Below are positions 26,737 through 36,301 of a DNA stretch of 64,000 bases, in pieces. Source of the DNA: Roseovarius sp. THAF27. GTDB lineage: Bacteria; Pseudomonadota; Alphaproteobacteria; Rhodobacterales; Rhodobacteraceae. The stretch is from positions 3,038,001 through 3,102,000 of the forward strand of contig NZ_CP045393.1 in the NCBI RefSeq assembly GCF_009363655.1, written 5' to 3'. Under the pieces are notes generated by a model. That model was not told the DNA's origin. It did not search any database and worked only from the letters and a program-made list of their open reading frames with translations. Position numbers and translations under genes: made by a program. How positions within the stretch are numbered: the first letter of the stretch is position 1; every line of letters starts with the position of its first letter.

Positions 26737-28026
26737 ATGCGCGGTATGTTCCTTAAAGCACTGACGATCATTATCGTTACTGTCGTCGGCTCAGTTATCG
26801 CGATGGCACTTATTTTGCATGCCTATCAGACGTCGCCGGCGACCTCCAAATTGGAACTGCAGAAGCGAGAAATCGCGCTTGATCTCGCTGCGACCATTCT
26901 TTCAAAGAATGGCGCCGAGGCAGCGAACCAGTTTGTCGCAGCCAGTGAAGATGTTCGACCTCTCGGACTGTTTATTGGCCCAGCACCGACCCCGAAAATC
27001 TGTGATGCCCCGGACACGACCTGGACCCGCACCGTGCTTTTCCAGGAAATCTGCTACCGGGTCGTCGTTGATCCTCCTGAATGGTTGGTGCCATATCACC
27101 TCGCACCGATGATGCTCGGCCTCGCGATACTCGTTTCCAGCATAGCTGCGGCCGCGCTGCTTGCTCGGAACCTTGTTGGTCCTATTGCCCTGCTTCGGGA
27201 TGGCCTCAGCGCCCTGGCGCAGGGTAGGTTCAACGTCCGCATCGCCAAAAAACTGGCGCACAGGAAAGACGAGATGGCCTTGCTTGCCAGCAACTTCGAT
27301 TGCACGGCGGAAAGGCTTCACGAACATCGAAACGCGCAACGAAGACTTTTTCACGACATTTCGCATGAGTTACGCTCCCCGCTTTCTCGATTGCAGGCGG
27401 CCACGGGAATTCTGCGCAAGAACCCGGCGAAGCTGAATGATATGCTGGAGCGGATCGACCGCGAAGTGGGACGCCTTGATACCTTAATCGGCGAAGTACT
27501 TACACTTGCGAGGTTGTCAGACCGATCGGAGATACCGATGGTCACGCAAAGATTGGATGTCATCGAGATACTGAATGAAATCCTCTCGGATGCAGCTTTC
27601 GAAGCTCAGGCTCGCGAGGTTTCGGTCACGACAGAGGTTGATGGGGCATTCCTTGCCGATGTGGACGGTGAGTTGATTTACAGGGCCTTGGAGAACGTGA
27701 TCAGGAATGCCACAAAATACTCCGCAGATGCATCCGAGGTTCAGATAAGCAGCCTCCCCGGCGCCGAGAGTCTTACAATCGAAGTTACGGACCAGGGGCC
27801 CGGCGTACGCAAAGAAGATCTGGACCGGATTTTTCGCCCTTTCTCACGTGGCACTGCTGTCGCGGCGCGCGGCGGCTATGGTCTCGGACTCGCGATCGCC
27901 CGAAAAGCCGTCGAACAACATGGCGGTCAAATCTGGGCAGAAACAGTGCCGCACGGCGGGCTAAAAGTCACACTGAACATTCCCCGCACACCGCTTAAGA
28001 CGAAGAAAGGAAAGGCTCGTGCCTGA
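26737..28026 (+). CDS. Sensor histidine kinase (CpxA-like)
   Basis: 429 aa. Two membrane helices (about 7-28 and 121-143) enclose a periplasmic sensor of about 90 residues with two Cys (KICDAPDT, FQEICYRV). Then a HAMP domain (GRFNVRIAKK), the phospho-acceptor H210 in FHDISHELRSPLSRL and a full HATPase with N-box NVIRNATKYS, DQGPGVRK and GYGLGLAIA. It phosphorylates the regulator encoded just upstream. The periplasmic Cys pair could be a redox switch, which would suit the MsrQ-like target. Confidence 0.92.
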   Translation: MRGMFLKALTIIIVTVVGSVIAMALILHAYQTSPATSKLELQKREIALDLAATILSKNGAEAANQFVAASEDVRPLGLFIGPAPTPKICDAPDTTWTRTVLFQEICYRVVVDPPEWLVPYHLAPMMLGLAILVSSIAAAALLARNLVGPIALLRDGLSALAQGRFNVRIAKKLAHRKDEMALLASNFDCTAERLHEHRNAQRRLFHDISHELRSPLSRLQAATGILRKNPAKLNDMLERIDREVGRLDTLIGEVLTLARLSDRSEIPMVTQRLDVIEILNEILSDAAFEAQAREVSVTTEVDGAFLADVDGELIYRALENVIRNATKYSADASEVQISSLPGAESLTIEVTDQGPGVRKEDLDRIFRPFSRGTAVAARGGYGLGLAIARKAVEQHGGQIWAETVPHGGLKVTLNIPRTPLKTKKGKARA

Positions 28027-28672
28027 AGAAGACGTGTCCAAAAGAAGGTTATGTATTGAATTGCTTTCGCTCTTCATTCTGGCACCGGTCATACTCGCGG
28101 TGTTTCTGCCTTCATCCGCCATGCTACCAGTGTTGCTATGCGTAACCGTCCTTGGCATGTTCCTTCTTCATCGCACACCAGGGTTTCACTGGCGCGACCT
28201 CACCCAAGGCTGGGGAAAAATAGACTGGCGCGTGGTGGCTGGCTTTGCCGTCGCCACGACACTGGCGTGCGTCTTGGTTCAAACGCTGTTTCTACCGGAT
28301 CGTTGGTTTGCACTCTACCAAATGAATGGATGGGCCTGGCTGCTCGTGATGGCGCTCTACCCCATCGTATCGGCCCTGCCCCAGGAAGTCGTTTTCCGGC
28401 CGTTGTTCTTTCGGCGCTATGCGCCGATACTTCCGGCATCCGATACCGCGCTGATCGCCAACGCCGCGGTCTTTTCCATGGCGCATTTGCTGTATTGGAA
28501 CGTAGTCGTAATGGTTATGACCTTTATCGGCGGACTGGTTTTCGCATGGGCTTACAAGGTTCGAAACTCGTTTCCGATGGCTGTCGTCTTACACGCTGTC
28601 GCAGGTAATATTCTGTTCACGCTCGGAACAGGCTTCTTGTTTTACACCGGATCAATCGAAAGGCCATTCTGA
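28019..28672 (+). CDS. CPBP-family intramembrane metalloprotease
   Basis: 217 aa, six to seven membrane helices, GTG start overlapping the kinase gene by 8 nt. The CPBP (Abi, Rce1-like) motifs are present: ALPQEVVFRPLFFRRY (one Glu of the usual EExxxR is Gln), FSMAHLLYWN and VVLHAVAGN. Family members are glutamate proteases of the inner membrane. Translational coupling to the two-component system suggests a role in envelope signalling, for example cleavage of a regulator, but no substrate is evident. The Q-for-E change may reduce or alter activity. Confidence 0.8.
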   Translation: MPEEDVSKRRLCIELLSLFILAPVILAVFLPSSAMLPVLLCVTVLGMFLLHRTPGFHWRDLTQGWGKIDWRVVAGFAVATTLACVLVQTLFLPDRWFALYQMNGWAWLLVMALYPIVSALPQEVVFRPLFFRRYAPILPASDTALIANAAVFSMAHLLYWNVVVMVMTFIGGLVFAWAYKVRNSFPMAVVLHAVAGNILFTLGTGFLFYTGSIERPF

Positions 28673-28724
28673 ACGAAGCAACGGCTTGCAACACTAAATT
28701 TTCGCATAGTATCAAACACCAAGA

Positions 28725-29945
28725 GTGTCCGAAAACATGCAGGATGACCCCTCCCTCCCACTTGCAGATTGCGGCAAGGCGACCCCAAAGCACCCGACTG
28801 CCTCGAGGTCACGCCCAACCGATCTGTATCACCGTCTCAAGTTATGGCGCGTCCCTCTCCTGATGGTTTTTCTGTTTACGGGTGCGGTTGTGGGGATGTA
28901 TTTTCAACCGCCACTTCTGCGCACATTCTTTGGCATGACCGGCCTCGAGCCTGGCGCAGGCACAGGAAAACCAATTGCAGTACCCCCATTGCCCCCGGAT
29001 GCCGCGCCGGCGCCGCCACCGCCCTCGGTTACCGCACTGGGGCGGCTAATACCTGAAGGCGACGTGGTCCGATTGGCGGCGCCGTACGGCGCAGGCGATG
29101 CGCGCATTTCGCGCTTACTCGTGCGTGTGGGCGATAAGATTCTCGAAGGCCAGCCCATCGCGGAGCTCGACAGTCTCCAGCATTACCGGACGGCTGTCGC
29201 CGCCGCGACGGCCAACGTTGCTGCCAAGGAAGCTGCCCTTGATCAGGCGCGCTCTGCGGTCTCGGCCGCACTGGCGGAGGCAAAAGCGGACCGTGACAGG
29301 GCGGCATCGGCAGCCAATCTTGCGAGGAACGAAGCAAACCGTATAGGCGACCTGTTCTCGCGAGGTGTGGCGACCCAAGCGACACTCGATCGGGCAGAAG
29401 CCGCAGCCGTGCAAGCCGCGCGCGAACTGGATCGTGCCGAGGCTCATCTGGCGCGCCAAGAAGGTGGTGAATCCCAGCCGGACGTGGCACTTGCCGCGCG
29501 GCAGCTTGATGTGGCTCGGGCTGAACTGGCTTCTGCCGAAGGTGATCTCTCGCGCGGACAGGTTTTTGCTCCGCAGGCGGGCCGGATTCTGGCCCTTCAT
29601 GTCGGCGTGGGAGAACGCCCCGGAACGGACGGCATCGCCTCTCTTGGAACGACCGAGCGGATGGAGGCGGAACTCGAGGTCTATCAGACCGATATCGAGC
29701 GTGTGGCGCCCGAACAAGACGTCACTCTTTCCAGCGCCGCCCTGGCGGAACCACTTACGGGCAAGGTTACAAAGATTGGCCTTGAGGTTGAGCGTCAATC
29801 GATATTGTCAGCAAATCCGGCCGCAAACACGGATGCTCGCATAATCCGAGTGACAGTCGCGCTGGACCCGGACTCCTCCGCGCGTGCGTCCGGGCTCACG
29901 GGCCTGGAGGTCACCGGACGCATCGAGACAGGACGCTCTCAGTGA
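28725..29945 (+). CDS. DevB-type membrane-fusion protein of an ABC exporter
   Basis: 406 aa, GTG start at 28725 or ATG at 28737. It has one membrane anchor (LMVFLFTGAVVGMYFQP, about residue 45), a Pro-rich linker (APAPPPPSVTA), the lipoyl half DARISRLLVRVGDKILEG, a long Ala-rich coiled coil (residues about 145-260) and the second lipoyl half (GRILALHVGVGER). It acts with the DevC/DevA proteins encoded directly downstream. An 82-aa copy of its N-terminus lies at 23965. Its stop overlaps the devC start (GTGA). Confidence 0.88.
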   Translation: MSENMQDDPSLPLADCGKATPKHPTASRSRPTDLYHRLKLWRVPLLMVFLFTGAVVGMYFQPPLLRTFFGMTGLEPGAGTGKPIAVPPLPPDAAPAPPPPSVTALGRLIPEGDVVRLAAPYGAGDARISRLLVRVGDKILEGQPIAELDSLQHYRTAVAAATANVAAKEAALDQARSAVSAALAEAKADRDRAASAANLARNEANRIGDLFSRGVATQATLDRAEAAAVQAARELDRAEAHLARQEGGESQPDVALAARQLDVARAELASAEGDLSRGQVFAPQAGRILALHVGVGERPGTDGIASLGTTERMEAELEVYQTDIERVAPEQDVTLSSAALAEPLTGKVTKIGLEVERQSILSANPAANTDARIIRVTVALDPDSSARASGLTGLEVTGRIETGRSQ

Positions 29946-31117
29946 CACGGCTGCTTGCCCTTCTCCTTGGGCGATTGCCGATCGGCTGGCTACAGCTGAC
30001 CCACAATCGTGGGCGCATGACAGCCGCCCTGGCAGGCGTGGCGTTTGCCAATGTTCTTGTCTTGGTTCAGCTCGGGATTCTTGGGGCATTGAATGGAACG
30101 GTAGCCGTCGGGTATGCGCCCTTCCGATCCGACATCTTCATTTCGTCCTCCGATGCAAACACTCTTACAGACGGGTCGGCCTTGTCCCGACGTGTCATGT
30201 ATCAGGCCCTGGCAGATCGAGACATATCCGCTGCGGCGCCGCTCTACCTCGGCAACGTCGACTGGACACGGCACGACGGCTCCATCGCTACGATGATCGT
30301 CTACGGCCTGCCAGTAGAAGCACAGCGCTTCGCAGGTGACCTGGTCAGGAACGATCTGCCAACACTCTCCGTGCCTGATACAGTTCTCATCGATCGTTCG
30401 ACGCGGGGCGCGGATACGGAGGCTTTGGCTCTCGTTTCGCCGGCCACCCCTTTAAGGTTCGAAGTCAATGGACGCACCATGAGCGCTACCGAAAGCTTTG
30501 AACTTGGAGGCAGTTTCACTGCGGATGGATCGCTCATTGTATCCGATCAAACTTTCCTGAGGATGTTTCCATCCCGCATCGCCGGAACGCCGTCACACAT
30601 CCTTGTCGACGTCATACCGGGGGCCGATATCGCCCAGGTTGTCGAAAACTTGAGAGAGAGGCTGGCGGCTGAACCCATTCATGTTCGATCCATCGTGACC
30701 GCGATGGCCGAGGATCTGAATTACCAAACGACGCAGCGGCCGACCGGCGTGATTTTCGGATTCAGCGTCGCCATGGCCGTCGTGATTGGCCTGGTGATCG
30801 TATACCAGGTGTTGTCGACCGACGTGGCCGACCACCTGGCGGAATACGCGACCTTCAAGGCCATGGGCTTCCCGCATAGTTTCTTTCTCGGGATCGTGCT
30901 CGAGGAATCGGTAATTCTTGGTGCGCTCGGCTTCCTGCCCGGGCTGGCTACTGCCACAGGCCTTTACCAAGTCGTGACCTCTTTGACGGGGCTGCCGATA
31001 ACAATGACCGGCACACGCGCGCTGATGGTCTTTGTCGGAACGATCGTCGCATGCGCGGCTTCGGGCGCACTTGCGGCCCGAAGGTTGCAAACAGCGGATC
31101 CCGCGGAGTTATTTTGA
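29942..31117 (+). CDS. DevC-type ABC exporter permease (FtsX fold)
   Basis: 391 aa from a GTG. One N-terminal helix, a large periplasmic MacB-like domain (residues about 50-265) and three C-terminal helices match the DevC/FtsX plan; QLTHNRGRMTAALAGVAFAN and STDVADHLAEYATFKAMGF are DevC hallmarks. It forms a tripartite exporter with DevB and DevA; in cyanobacteria this family exports glycolipids. Overlaps devB by 4 nt and devA by 1 nt. Confidence 0.9.
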   Translation: MTRLLALLLGRLPIGWLQLTHNRGRMTAALAGVAFANVLVLVQLGILGALNGTVAVGYAPFRSDIFISSSDANTLTDGSALSRRVMYQALADRDISAAAPLYLGNVDWTRHDGSIATMIVYGLPVEAQRFAGDLVRNDLPTLSVPDTVLIDRSTRGADTEALALVSPATPLRFEVNGRTMSATESFELGGSFTADGSLIVSDQTFLRMFPSRIAGTPSHILVDVIPGADIAQVVENLRERLAAEPIHVRSIVTAMAEDLNYQTTQRPTGVIFGFSVAMAVVIGLVIVYQVLSTDVADHLAEYATFKAMGFPHSFFLGIVLEESVILGALGFLPGLATATGLYQVVTSLTGLPITMTGTRALMVFVGTIVACAASGALAARRLQTADPAELF

Positions 31118-31806
31118 TGGCACCGATCCAAGCCTCAAGCCTCAACCATTGGTTCGGTGAAGGAGAAGCCAGGAAGCAGGCTATATACGACGTGTCAATT
31201 AAGGTCGAGGCAGGCAGTCTTACCGTACTCATGGGTCCCTCCGGTTCGGGCAAGACAACGCTTCTGACGCTGCTGGGGTGCCTGCGCGAGATACAACACG
31301 GCTCCGTCCTGCTTCTCGGTACGGAACTCCACGGGGCCGGCATAGCGACCCTTGAGGCTATGCGACGGCGGCTCGGCTTTATCTTTCAAGCACACAATCT
31401 TCACGAAAGCCTGACCGCGAGACAAAACGTGATTGCCGCCTTGCAGGTCCACGGGCGCGGAGATCCAATCCGCCAGAATGCCGCCGTCGAACATCTATTG
31501 AAGCTGGTCGGCCTTGGCGACAGGATCGATTATCTTCCCGGCAACCTCTCAGGTGGGCAAAAGCAGCGCGTGGCGATTGCACGTGCCCTTGTGTCGAATC
31601 CGGAATTGGTTTTCGCAGACGAGCCCACTGCCGCCCTGGACCATGACACAGCTATTCCAATCGTCCGGATGCTGAAAGATATGGGAAAAGAACGCGGGAC
31701 GACCACGGTCATGGTGACCCACGACAATCGCATTCTGAACCTGGCGGACCGAATAATCACTCTGGAGGACGGCAGGATCGTCGATGACCGGGTACAGGGT
31801 CGGTGA
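31117..31806 (+). CDS. DevA-type ABC transporter ATPase
   Basis: 229 aa from the ATG at 31117 that overlaps the devC stop (TGATG). Walker A GPSGSGKT (residues 40-47), Q-loop FIFQAHNLHESLT, signature LSGGQKQRVAIARAL, Walker B LVFADEPTAAL and H-switch VMVTHDN are intact. It powers the DevBC exporter. Confidence 0.93.
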   Translation: MAPIQASSLNHWFGEGEARKQAIYDVSIKVEAGSLTVLMGPSGSGKTTLLTLLGCLREIQHGSVLLLGTELHGAGIATLEAMRRRLGFIFQAHNLHESLTARQNVIAALQVHGRGDPIRQNAAVEHLLKLVGLGDRIDYLPGNLSGGQKQRVAIARALVSNPELVFADEPTAALDHDTAIPIVRMLKDMGKERGTTTVMVTHDNRILNLADRIITLEDGRIVDDRVQGR

Positions 31807-32242
31807 AGTGAAGTGAATTTCGGGAACTCCGGCACGTAAGCCCCCCTTGCGAAATGTGTACAATGCGCCCTCCCCGGGGCGCGCACCCGCTACAACAGGG
31901 TGTTGAATTGGTTCCGAAGCAGAGGCCGCAGGAAGGCCAGGTCGGGTCGGCTCCGATCTATCATTCATCTCTTCCAGCGGGAGTCAGGTCGTAAGCGACT
32001 TCGTCACTATGGTCGCAACCGACCAGTGTCCAGGTGGCCTGACATATTGAACCCAAGCGGCAATCGCAGTGGAGCATGCGCTTATCGTGAGCGCGAGACG
32101 ACCTTTCTCCTGGACGCGAATTTCGTCAAAGCCCCTTCAGACGGCGCTGACCACGTCGTTTACGCCCGGGGCATACTTTTCAACATGTGCACCGCGTGAC
32201 AATACGGTATACTTTGACGGTATCACAAAGGAACGTGGTTGT
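31807..32242. other. Intergenic, no feature recognised
   Basis: About 435 bp between devA and the ccdA-like gene. Apparent frames are non-conserved in character. The right end (32200-32240) has two GGTAT repeats that could belong to the ccdA promoter/operator. Confidence 0.4.
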
Positions 32243-32485
32243 ATGGTCGCACCGAAATGTACGGTTTCTGTGATGCTCGATGTTGAGACTCTCAAGGGCG
32301 CGAAGGAATTTGAGGTCAATGTCTCTGCCGTCGCCGAGGCCGCGCTCGTCGAGGCCGTAGTGGAAGCCCGTCGCAAAAAGTGGCTTGAAGAGAATGCAGT
32401 CGTATTTGCGGCACAATCGGATTGGCACGAGCATCATGGACACCCTCTCGCGGCCGTCATTTTAGCGCCCTTCAAATCTTCATAG
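32243..32485 (+). CDS. CcdA-like antitoxin, orphan
   Basis: 80 aa. The sequence follows the CcdA plan: a short N-terminal ribbon (CTVSVMLDVETL), a helix with VSAVAEAALVEAVVEARRKK, then WLEENAVVFAAQSDWHEHHG and HPLAAV, the toxin-binding tail. The usual ending 'PL..YR.F' is replaced by ILAPFKSS. CcdA normally neutralises the gyrase poison CcdB encoded just downstream, but no ccdB frame follows in the next 270 bp. It is therefore an orphan, either a solitary anti-addiction antitoxin or a relic. Confidence 0.6.
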   Translation: MVAPKCTVSVMLDVETLKGAKEFEVNVSAVAEAALVEAVVEARRKKWLEENAVVFAAQSDWHEHHGHPLAAVILAPFKSS

Positions 32486-32757
32486 ACTTTCTGACCCGTT
32501 TCTTTGTCGCGGAGCAAATTGTGTTCTCATGGCCGCTATCGAACGCGCCCTTCTGCCGTTCCATAGTTCCATACTGACTGTTCTTCTCGTGAATCCGCGG
32601 ATTTTTTGTGCGGCTTCACACAGCAATTCACACCGTATAATGAAACAAATTTATTACATAACGTAGGTTAAGTAATGCCTATATTACAAAATTCTTGTTT
32701 CTTCTCATGTTCCACATATATCTCTCAAGAGCTTCGAATAGTCGACTTGAAAAACAG

Positions 32758-33096
32758 ATGCCGCAAAAAATCCATAGCAAGTCCCCTTATGCCCGCGAGG
32801 CGGCAGAGCTGCTTGGCCGCATGATCCGCACCGCGCGCCTCGAGCGCAACATGACCGCCGGAGAACTGGCGGAGCGCGCCGGCGTGTCCCGCCCACTGCT
32901 CAATCGAGCCGAAAAGGGAGACATGGGAGTGGCCCTTGGAACGATGTTCGAACTTGCCAGCATCCTGGGAATACCACTCTTCGAGCCGGACCCCGAAAAG
33001 CTGACCATGCGCCTCGACGCGGAGCGGCGAGCGGGCGCATTGCTGCGCAAGCGCGCTTACGTGACAAGCCAGAAGCACGTCGACGATGACTTCTGA
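32758..33096 (+). CDS. hipB: HipB-like XRE-family antitoxin/repressor
   Basis: 112 aa from ATG 32758, which matches the usual start of this family. Helix-turn-helix at about residues 20-75 (MTAGELAERAGVSRPLLNRA, EKGDMGVALGTMFELASILG). It binds operator DNA and the HipA kinase. It overlaps hipA by 11 nt, so synthesis is coupled. Confidence 0.88.
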   Translation: MPQKIHSKSPYAREAAELLGRMIRTARLERNMTAGELAERAGVSRPLLNRAEKGDMGVALGTMFELASILGIPLFEPDPEKLTMRLDAERRAGALLRKRAYVTSQKHVDDDF

Positions 33097-34381
33097 TTTA
33101 CTCGCGCCGGCCCGGACGGCCTTCGTATGGACCTGGTTGCCAGACTCGACAGAGCCAGTGGTCGCCGGCAGGATCGACCTCGTCGACGGCATCTACCAAT
33201 TCACCTATGGGCGCAGCTATCTCGAACGGCGAGACGCGATCCCGCTCTTCCTGCCAGACCTACCCCTCCAACGAGGCATCCAGGCCCCGAAAGCGCCCCA
33301 TGTGATCGCACCGGTTCTCCGCGATGGCGCTCCGGATTTCTGGGGGCGGCGGGTCATCATGAACCGGCTGACCGGCGCAAGAGGCGAAGCGGTCAATGTC
33401 GATGCGCTCGACGAACTCAATTACATGCTGCAATCCGGCTCAGACCGCATCGGTGCGCTGGACTACCAGGAGTCCGCGACCGAATACGTCCCTCGCTTGA
33501 CCGGTGAAGCCACTCTTGAGCAGCTCGTGAGTGCGGCCGACCTTGTCGATAAGGGCGACCCACTGCCATTGGAACTGGACGAGGCCATTCGACACGGAAC
33601 GTCGATCGGCGGCGCACGCCCAAAGGCTCAGATCGAGGACCAGGACCGGAAAATGATCGCAAAGTTCAGTGCATCCGGTGACCAGCACAACGTGATCAAG
33701 GGCGAATACCTCGCCATGCGGCTCGGCCTCGAGGCCGGTCTCGATGTGGCCCAGGTCGATCTCACGGAAGTTGCAGGACGCGACATTCTCCTCGTTACGC
33801 GTTTCGACCGCCATGCGATCCCGGAAGGGTGGACACGCCGCGCCATGGTTTCCGGATTGACCCTTCTGGGTCTGCCCGAACACGAGGCTCGCTATGCAAG
33901 CTACCAAGACCTTGCTACCCGGTTTCGCCACAACGGCAAATCACCTGACAGGGATCTCCGGGAGCTCTTCTCGCGCATGTGCTTCAACATTCTCATCGGA
34001 AATACCGATGACCATGCACGCAACCATGCTGCATTCTGGGACGGACGCCAGCTACAACTGACGCCAGCCTACGACCTCGACCCCCGTCCACGCCGCTCGC
34101 ACGAAGCCAACCAGGCCATGGCGATTGCCGGGGCTGCCCGTCAGAGCTTGCTCGCGCTGGCAATTGATGCGGCCCCGGCTTTTCACGTCCGCCAAGTCGA
34201 AGCCGAAGAGATCATCCTGCGACAGGTTGAGGTCATTCGAGATATCTACCCGACCCTCGCACGCGAGATCGATCTCAGTGCGACTGATGACAGGATCCTT
34301 CGCCAGGGCGCTCTTCTTCAGCCCTACGCGTTCGAAGGACTCACAGGACGTCTGGCTGGGATGGAACCTTCACTTCAGTAA
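33086..34381 (+). CDS. hipA: HipA-like serine/threonine kinase toxin
   Basis: 431 aa. Landmarks of HipA kinases are present: N-subdomain, GGARPKAQIEDQDRKMIAKF (nucleotide loop and Lys), LLVTRFDR, and the catalytic block FNILIGNTDDHARNHAAFW followed by LTPAYDLDP (metal-binding Asp). HipA toxins phosphorylate aminoacyl-tRNA synthetases, classically GltX, and induce dormancy. All key residues are present. Forms an operon with hipB. The 3' end abuts an integrase fragment on the other strand. Confidence 0.92.
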   Translation: MTSDLLAPARTAFVWTWLPDSTEPVVAGRIDLVDGIYQFTYGRSYLERRDAIPLFLPDLPLQRGIQAPKAPHVIAPVLRDGAPDFWGRRVIMNRLTGARGEAVNVDALDELNYMLQSGSDRIGALDYQESATEYVPRLTGEATLEQLVSAADLVDKGDPLPLELDEAIRHGTSIGGARPKAQIEDQDRKMIAKFSASGDQHNVIKGEYLAMRLGLEAGLDVAQVDLTEVAGRDILLVTRFDRHAIPEGWTRRAMVSGLTLLGLPEHEARYASYQDLATRFRHNGKSPDRDLRELFSRMCFNILIGNTDDHARNHAAFWDGRQLQLTPAYDLDPRPRRSHEANQAMAIAGAARQSLLALAIDAAPAFHVRQVEAEEIILRQVEVIRDIYPTLAREIDLSATDDRILRQGALLQPYAFEGLTGRLAGMEPSLQ

Positions 34382-34638
34382 GATCTTGAGGGTGAGCCGA
34401 CCACCGGCATTTCAGGTGCCGCGATATCATCGCGAAGATTTTTTAGGTAATGTTGAAGGACCCCGTCCACCGACATGAGCGACAGTGGCTGGGGTTCCGC
34501 CGGGATGTTAAAGTGCTTGCTTGCGAGGTAGCGCTCTAATGCTTCCTGAGCATCTGCCTTGCCATCTGTGCCGCGAGCTCCGGTTGCGAGCTGTTTTCCC
34601 CTGTCGAGAATGATCCATCGACCATCATCTGGTCGCAT
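34375..34638 (-). pseudogene. N-terminal fragment of a phage-type tyrosine integrase
   Basis: The 87-aa frame reads MRPDDGRWIILDRGKQLATG then AQEALERYLASKHF and LQHYLKNLRD. This is the arm-binding N-terminus of a common alphaproteobacterial integrase type (the 'W-I-x-D-x-x-K-Q-x-x-T-G ... A-x-x-x-L-x-x-Y-x-x-x-KH' pattern). The core-binding and catalytic domains are missing and a stop overlaps the hipA end. A scar of an earlier integration. Confidence 0.6.
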
Positions 34639-34651
34639 CCAAACCCGGGCC

Positions 34652-34920
34652 GCTCATCGCCAGCGATGGGCCAAACCCGGGACGAGCCTCCGTAAAGATC
34701 CTCGTGCAGAGTACCAAACAACCGATCAATTGCCTTAGCAGAGACCGGGCGACCTGCAGTCATCAGAACACGACCGAGATTCGGTATTACTCCGCCTCCT
34801 GTAGTTTTCCATATGTCTGCTGGGTTCATCCATCGATTGTCCCAAAAAGATTTCATCTGAAAGAACTTCGTACTGCATTTTTGTCCCAGCCGGCAATGCA
34901 TCCACTTGTCGCTTAGTGAT
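34652..34920 (-). pseudogene. Antitoxin (RES-partner type) relic
   Basis: One frame carries IPNLGRVLMTAGRPVSAKAI and DRLFGTLHEDLYGGSSR, aligning with IPHLGRTLLAAGRQVSAQAM and the DLDGFSPR region of the antitoxin at 2504-3151. An upstream portion (ITKRQVDALPAGTKMQYEVL) lies in another frame, so at least one frameshift is present. No RES toxin frame follows; the integrase fragment begins instead. Confidence 0.55.
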
Positions 34921-34956
34921 GTGAAACCCGCAAGCGCACAAAAAGAGGATGCACGA

Positions 34957-35409
34957 ATGGAATTAAAGGCAACGGTGTTTTTGGGGCCGGAAGACATATA
35001 CTTGACTGATGTCTATCGAGACGACAACGCGGTCTTGGAACTGACGACCGAGATCACGTCGGGTCACGTCGCAGTTTATCGTGGTGAAGAAACCTGTCGT
35101 ATGAGCATAGTTGACCCGCTTGATACGGTAGAAGTTCTTACCAGGCTTGATCATTTACTTGACCGAATGATCTTCGACGATATGAAGACGCTTCTGTTCG
35201 CGAGGTTTGTCTTGCGGCAGTCCGCTCGGCAAGCTCGTTCGGTGGCAGCGCGTCCATCAAGCTTCGTGCTTCGAAAGTTGTCAGACGAATTGCGGCCTGA
35301 GACTATCGGTGAATGGCCAACGGAGGGCCACGATAGACCTTTACCGACCGCTGTATCCGCGTGTCCGCCACCGAGCAGCTTAGCCCTCGAGTCCATGCCG
35401 AAGCTTTAG
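34957..35409 (+). CDS. Hypothetical protein
   Basis: 150 aa from ATG 34957, which has AAGAGG upstream; a longer frame begins at 34906. The N-terminal 80 residues (ATVFLGPEDIYLTDVYRDDN ... LDHLLDRMIFDDMK) look like a small mixed alpha/beta domain. The C-terminal part has low-complexity character and may be translated noise. No family recognised. It stands between the relics and the recombinase module. Confidence 0.45.
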   Translation: MELKATVFLGPEDIYLTDVYRDDNAVLELTTEITSGHVAVYRGEETCRMSIVDPLDTVEVLTRLDHLLDRMIFDDMKTLLFARFVLRQSARQARSVAARPSSFVLRKLSDELRPETIGEWPTEGHDRPLPTAVSACPPPSSLALESMPKL

Positions 35410-35614
35410 AGCAATGCCGCGGAATTGTAAGAGATGATACTCGGCAAAAGTGCAGAAGCCCCTTGGCAATAGCTCCAGTATTCACCGCATGCCCGTTGGT
35501 CTAACCGCACCATTTCTACCAAAGAGCCAATTTCGTCGTGAAGCCTCTTTGGATCCATAAGCGTTCCAAAATTTATCGAAAAGGAACCACTTCCCACCAA
35601 AGGAGGTGCCAGCC

Positions 35615-36193
35615 GTGTTCCAAAAACTCCCCATTATTATTCCCAGGAAGCAAGGGTTACTGACACGTCAGGAACTCGCACAATACCTACAAGTTGGCTA
35701 CGGCGCGGTTCCTAACATCGCGCGGCGTTTCAAACTTGGCGAAGTCGACGCCCATTATCCAGAGCGACTTGTTTGGCGCAATTTGCTGGGTTGGCTTCCG
35801 AGAACGACGCAAGGCGAGCAACTCCTCAGGACACAGCTGCAGGACATCAACTGGGTTTCGCAAACGCTGGGCCCTGCCCCGTCTACCATTCGCAACGACA
35901 TCCAAAATGGAAGTTGGGGCTTCGCTCTGGGCGTTCAGCTTGGTGACACTTCCGCTGCCCGACCGCCTCGAACACGGCGTTGGTGGCCCGCGGAGATCCT
36001 TGCCGAACAAGACGGCACACAGGTGGAGGTATTTCACCACGTGCGGCCTTACCGCATCAACGAGCGATCCCAGTCAATTTTGAACCAGTTTCCGTCGATT
36101 AACGAGGCTCATGAAAAACATCCCGAGGACAAAGGCGAGTTGGCATGGCTGTTCACTGATAACGCGGGACCACCTGAAAACGGGCCTCGATAA
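35615..36193 (+). CDS. Small DNA-binding-like protein of the recombinase module
   Basis: 192 aa. The frame opens at GTG 35606, but AAGGAGG lies directly against that codon, so the in-frame GTG at 35615 is the better start. Residues about 15-50 (LLTRQELAQYLQVGYGAVPN) suggest an excisionase/AlpA-type helix-turn-helix; a second segment (SQTLGPAPSTIRNDIQNGSW) may be another. The rest is unrecognised. It lies 108 bp before two large recombinase-like genes on the same strand and probably acts with them as a directionality factor or accessory subunit. Confidence 0.55.
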   Translation: MFQKLPIIIPRKQGLLTRQELAQYLQVGYGAVPNIARRFKLGEVDAHYPERLVWRNLLGWLPRTTQGEQLLRTQLQDINWVSQTLGPAPSTIRNDIQNGSWGFALGVQLGDTSAARPPRTRRWWPAEILAEQDGTQVEVFHHVRPYRINERSQSILNQFPSINEAHEKHPEDKGELAWLFTDNAGPPENGPR

Positions 36194-36301
36194 CGAACAC
36201 TCATACTTTTTCGGCACAGGTAAACGAGCGGATTTCCGTTAGGCAAACGCCCATAACGCTTAATTTCTTCAATAGCGCTGAACCAAAACAAGGACAAAAC
36301 T

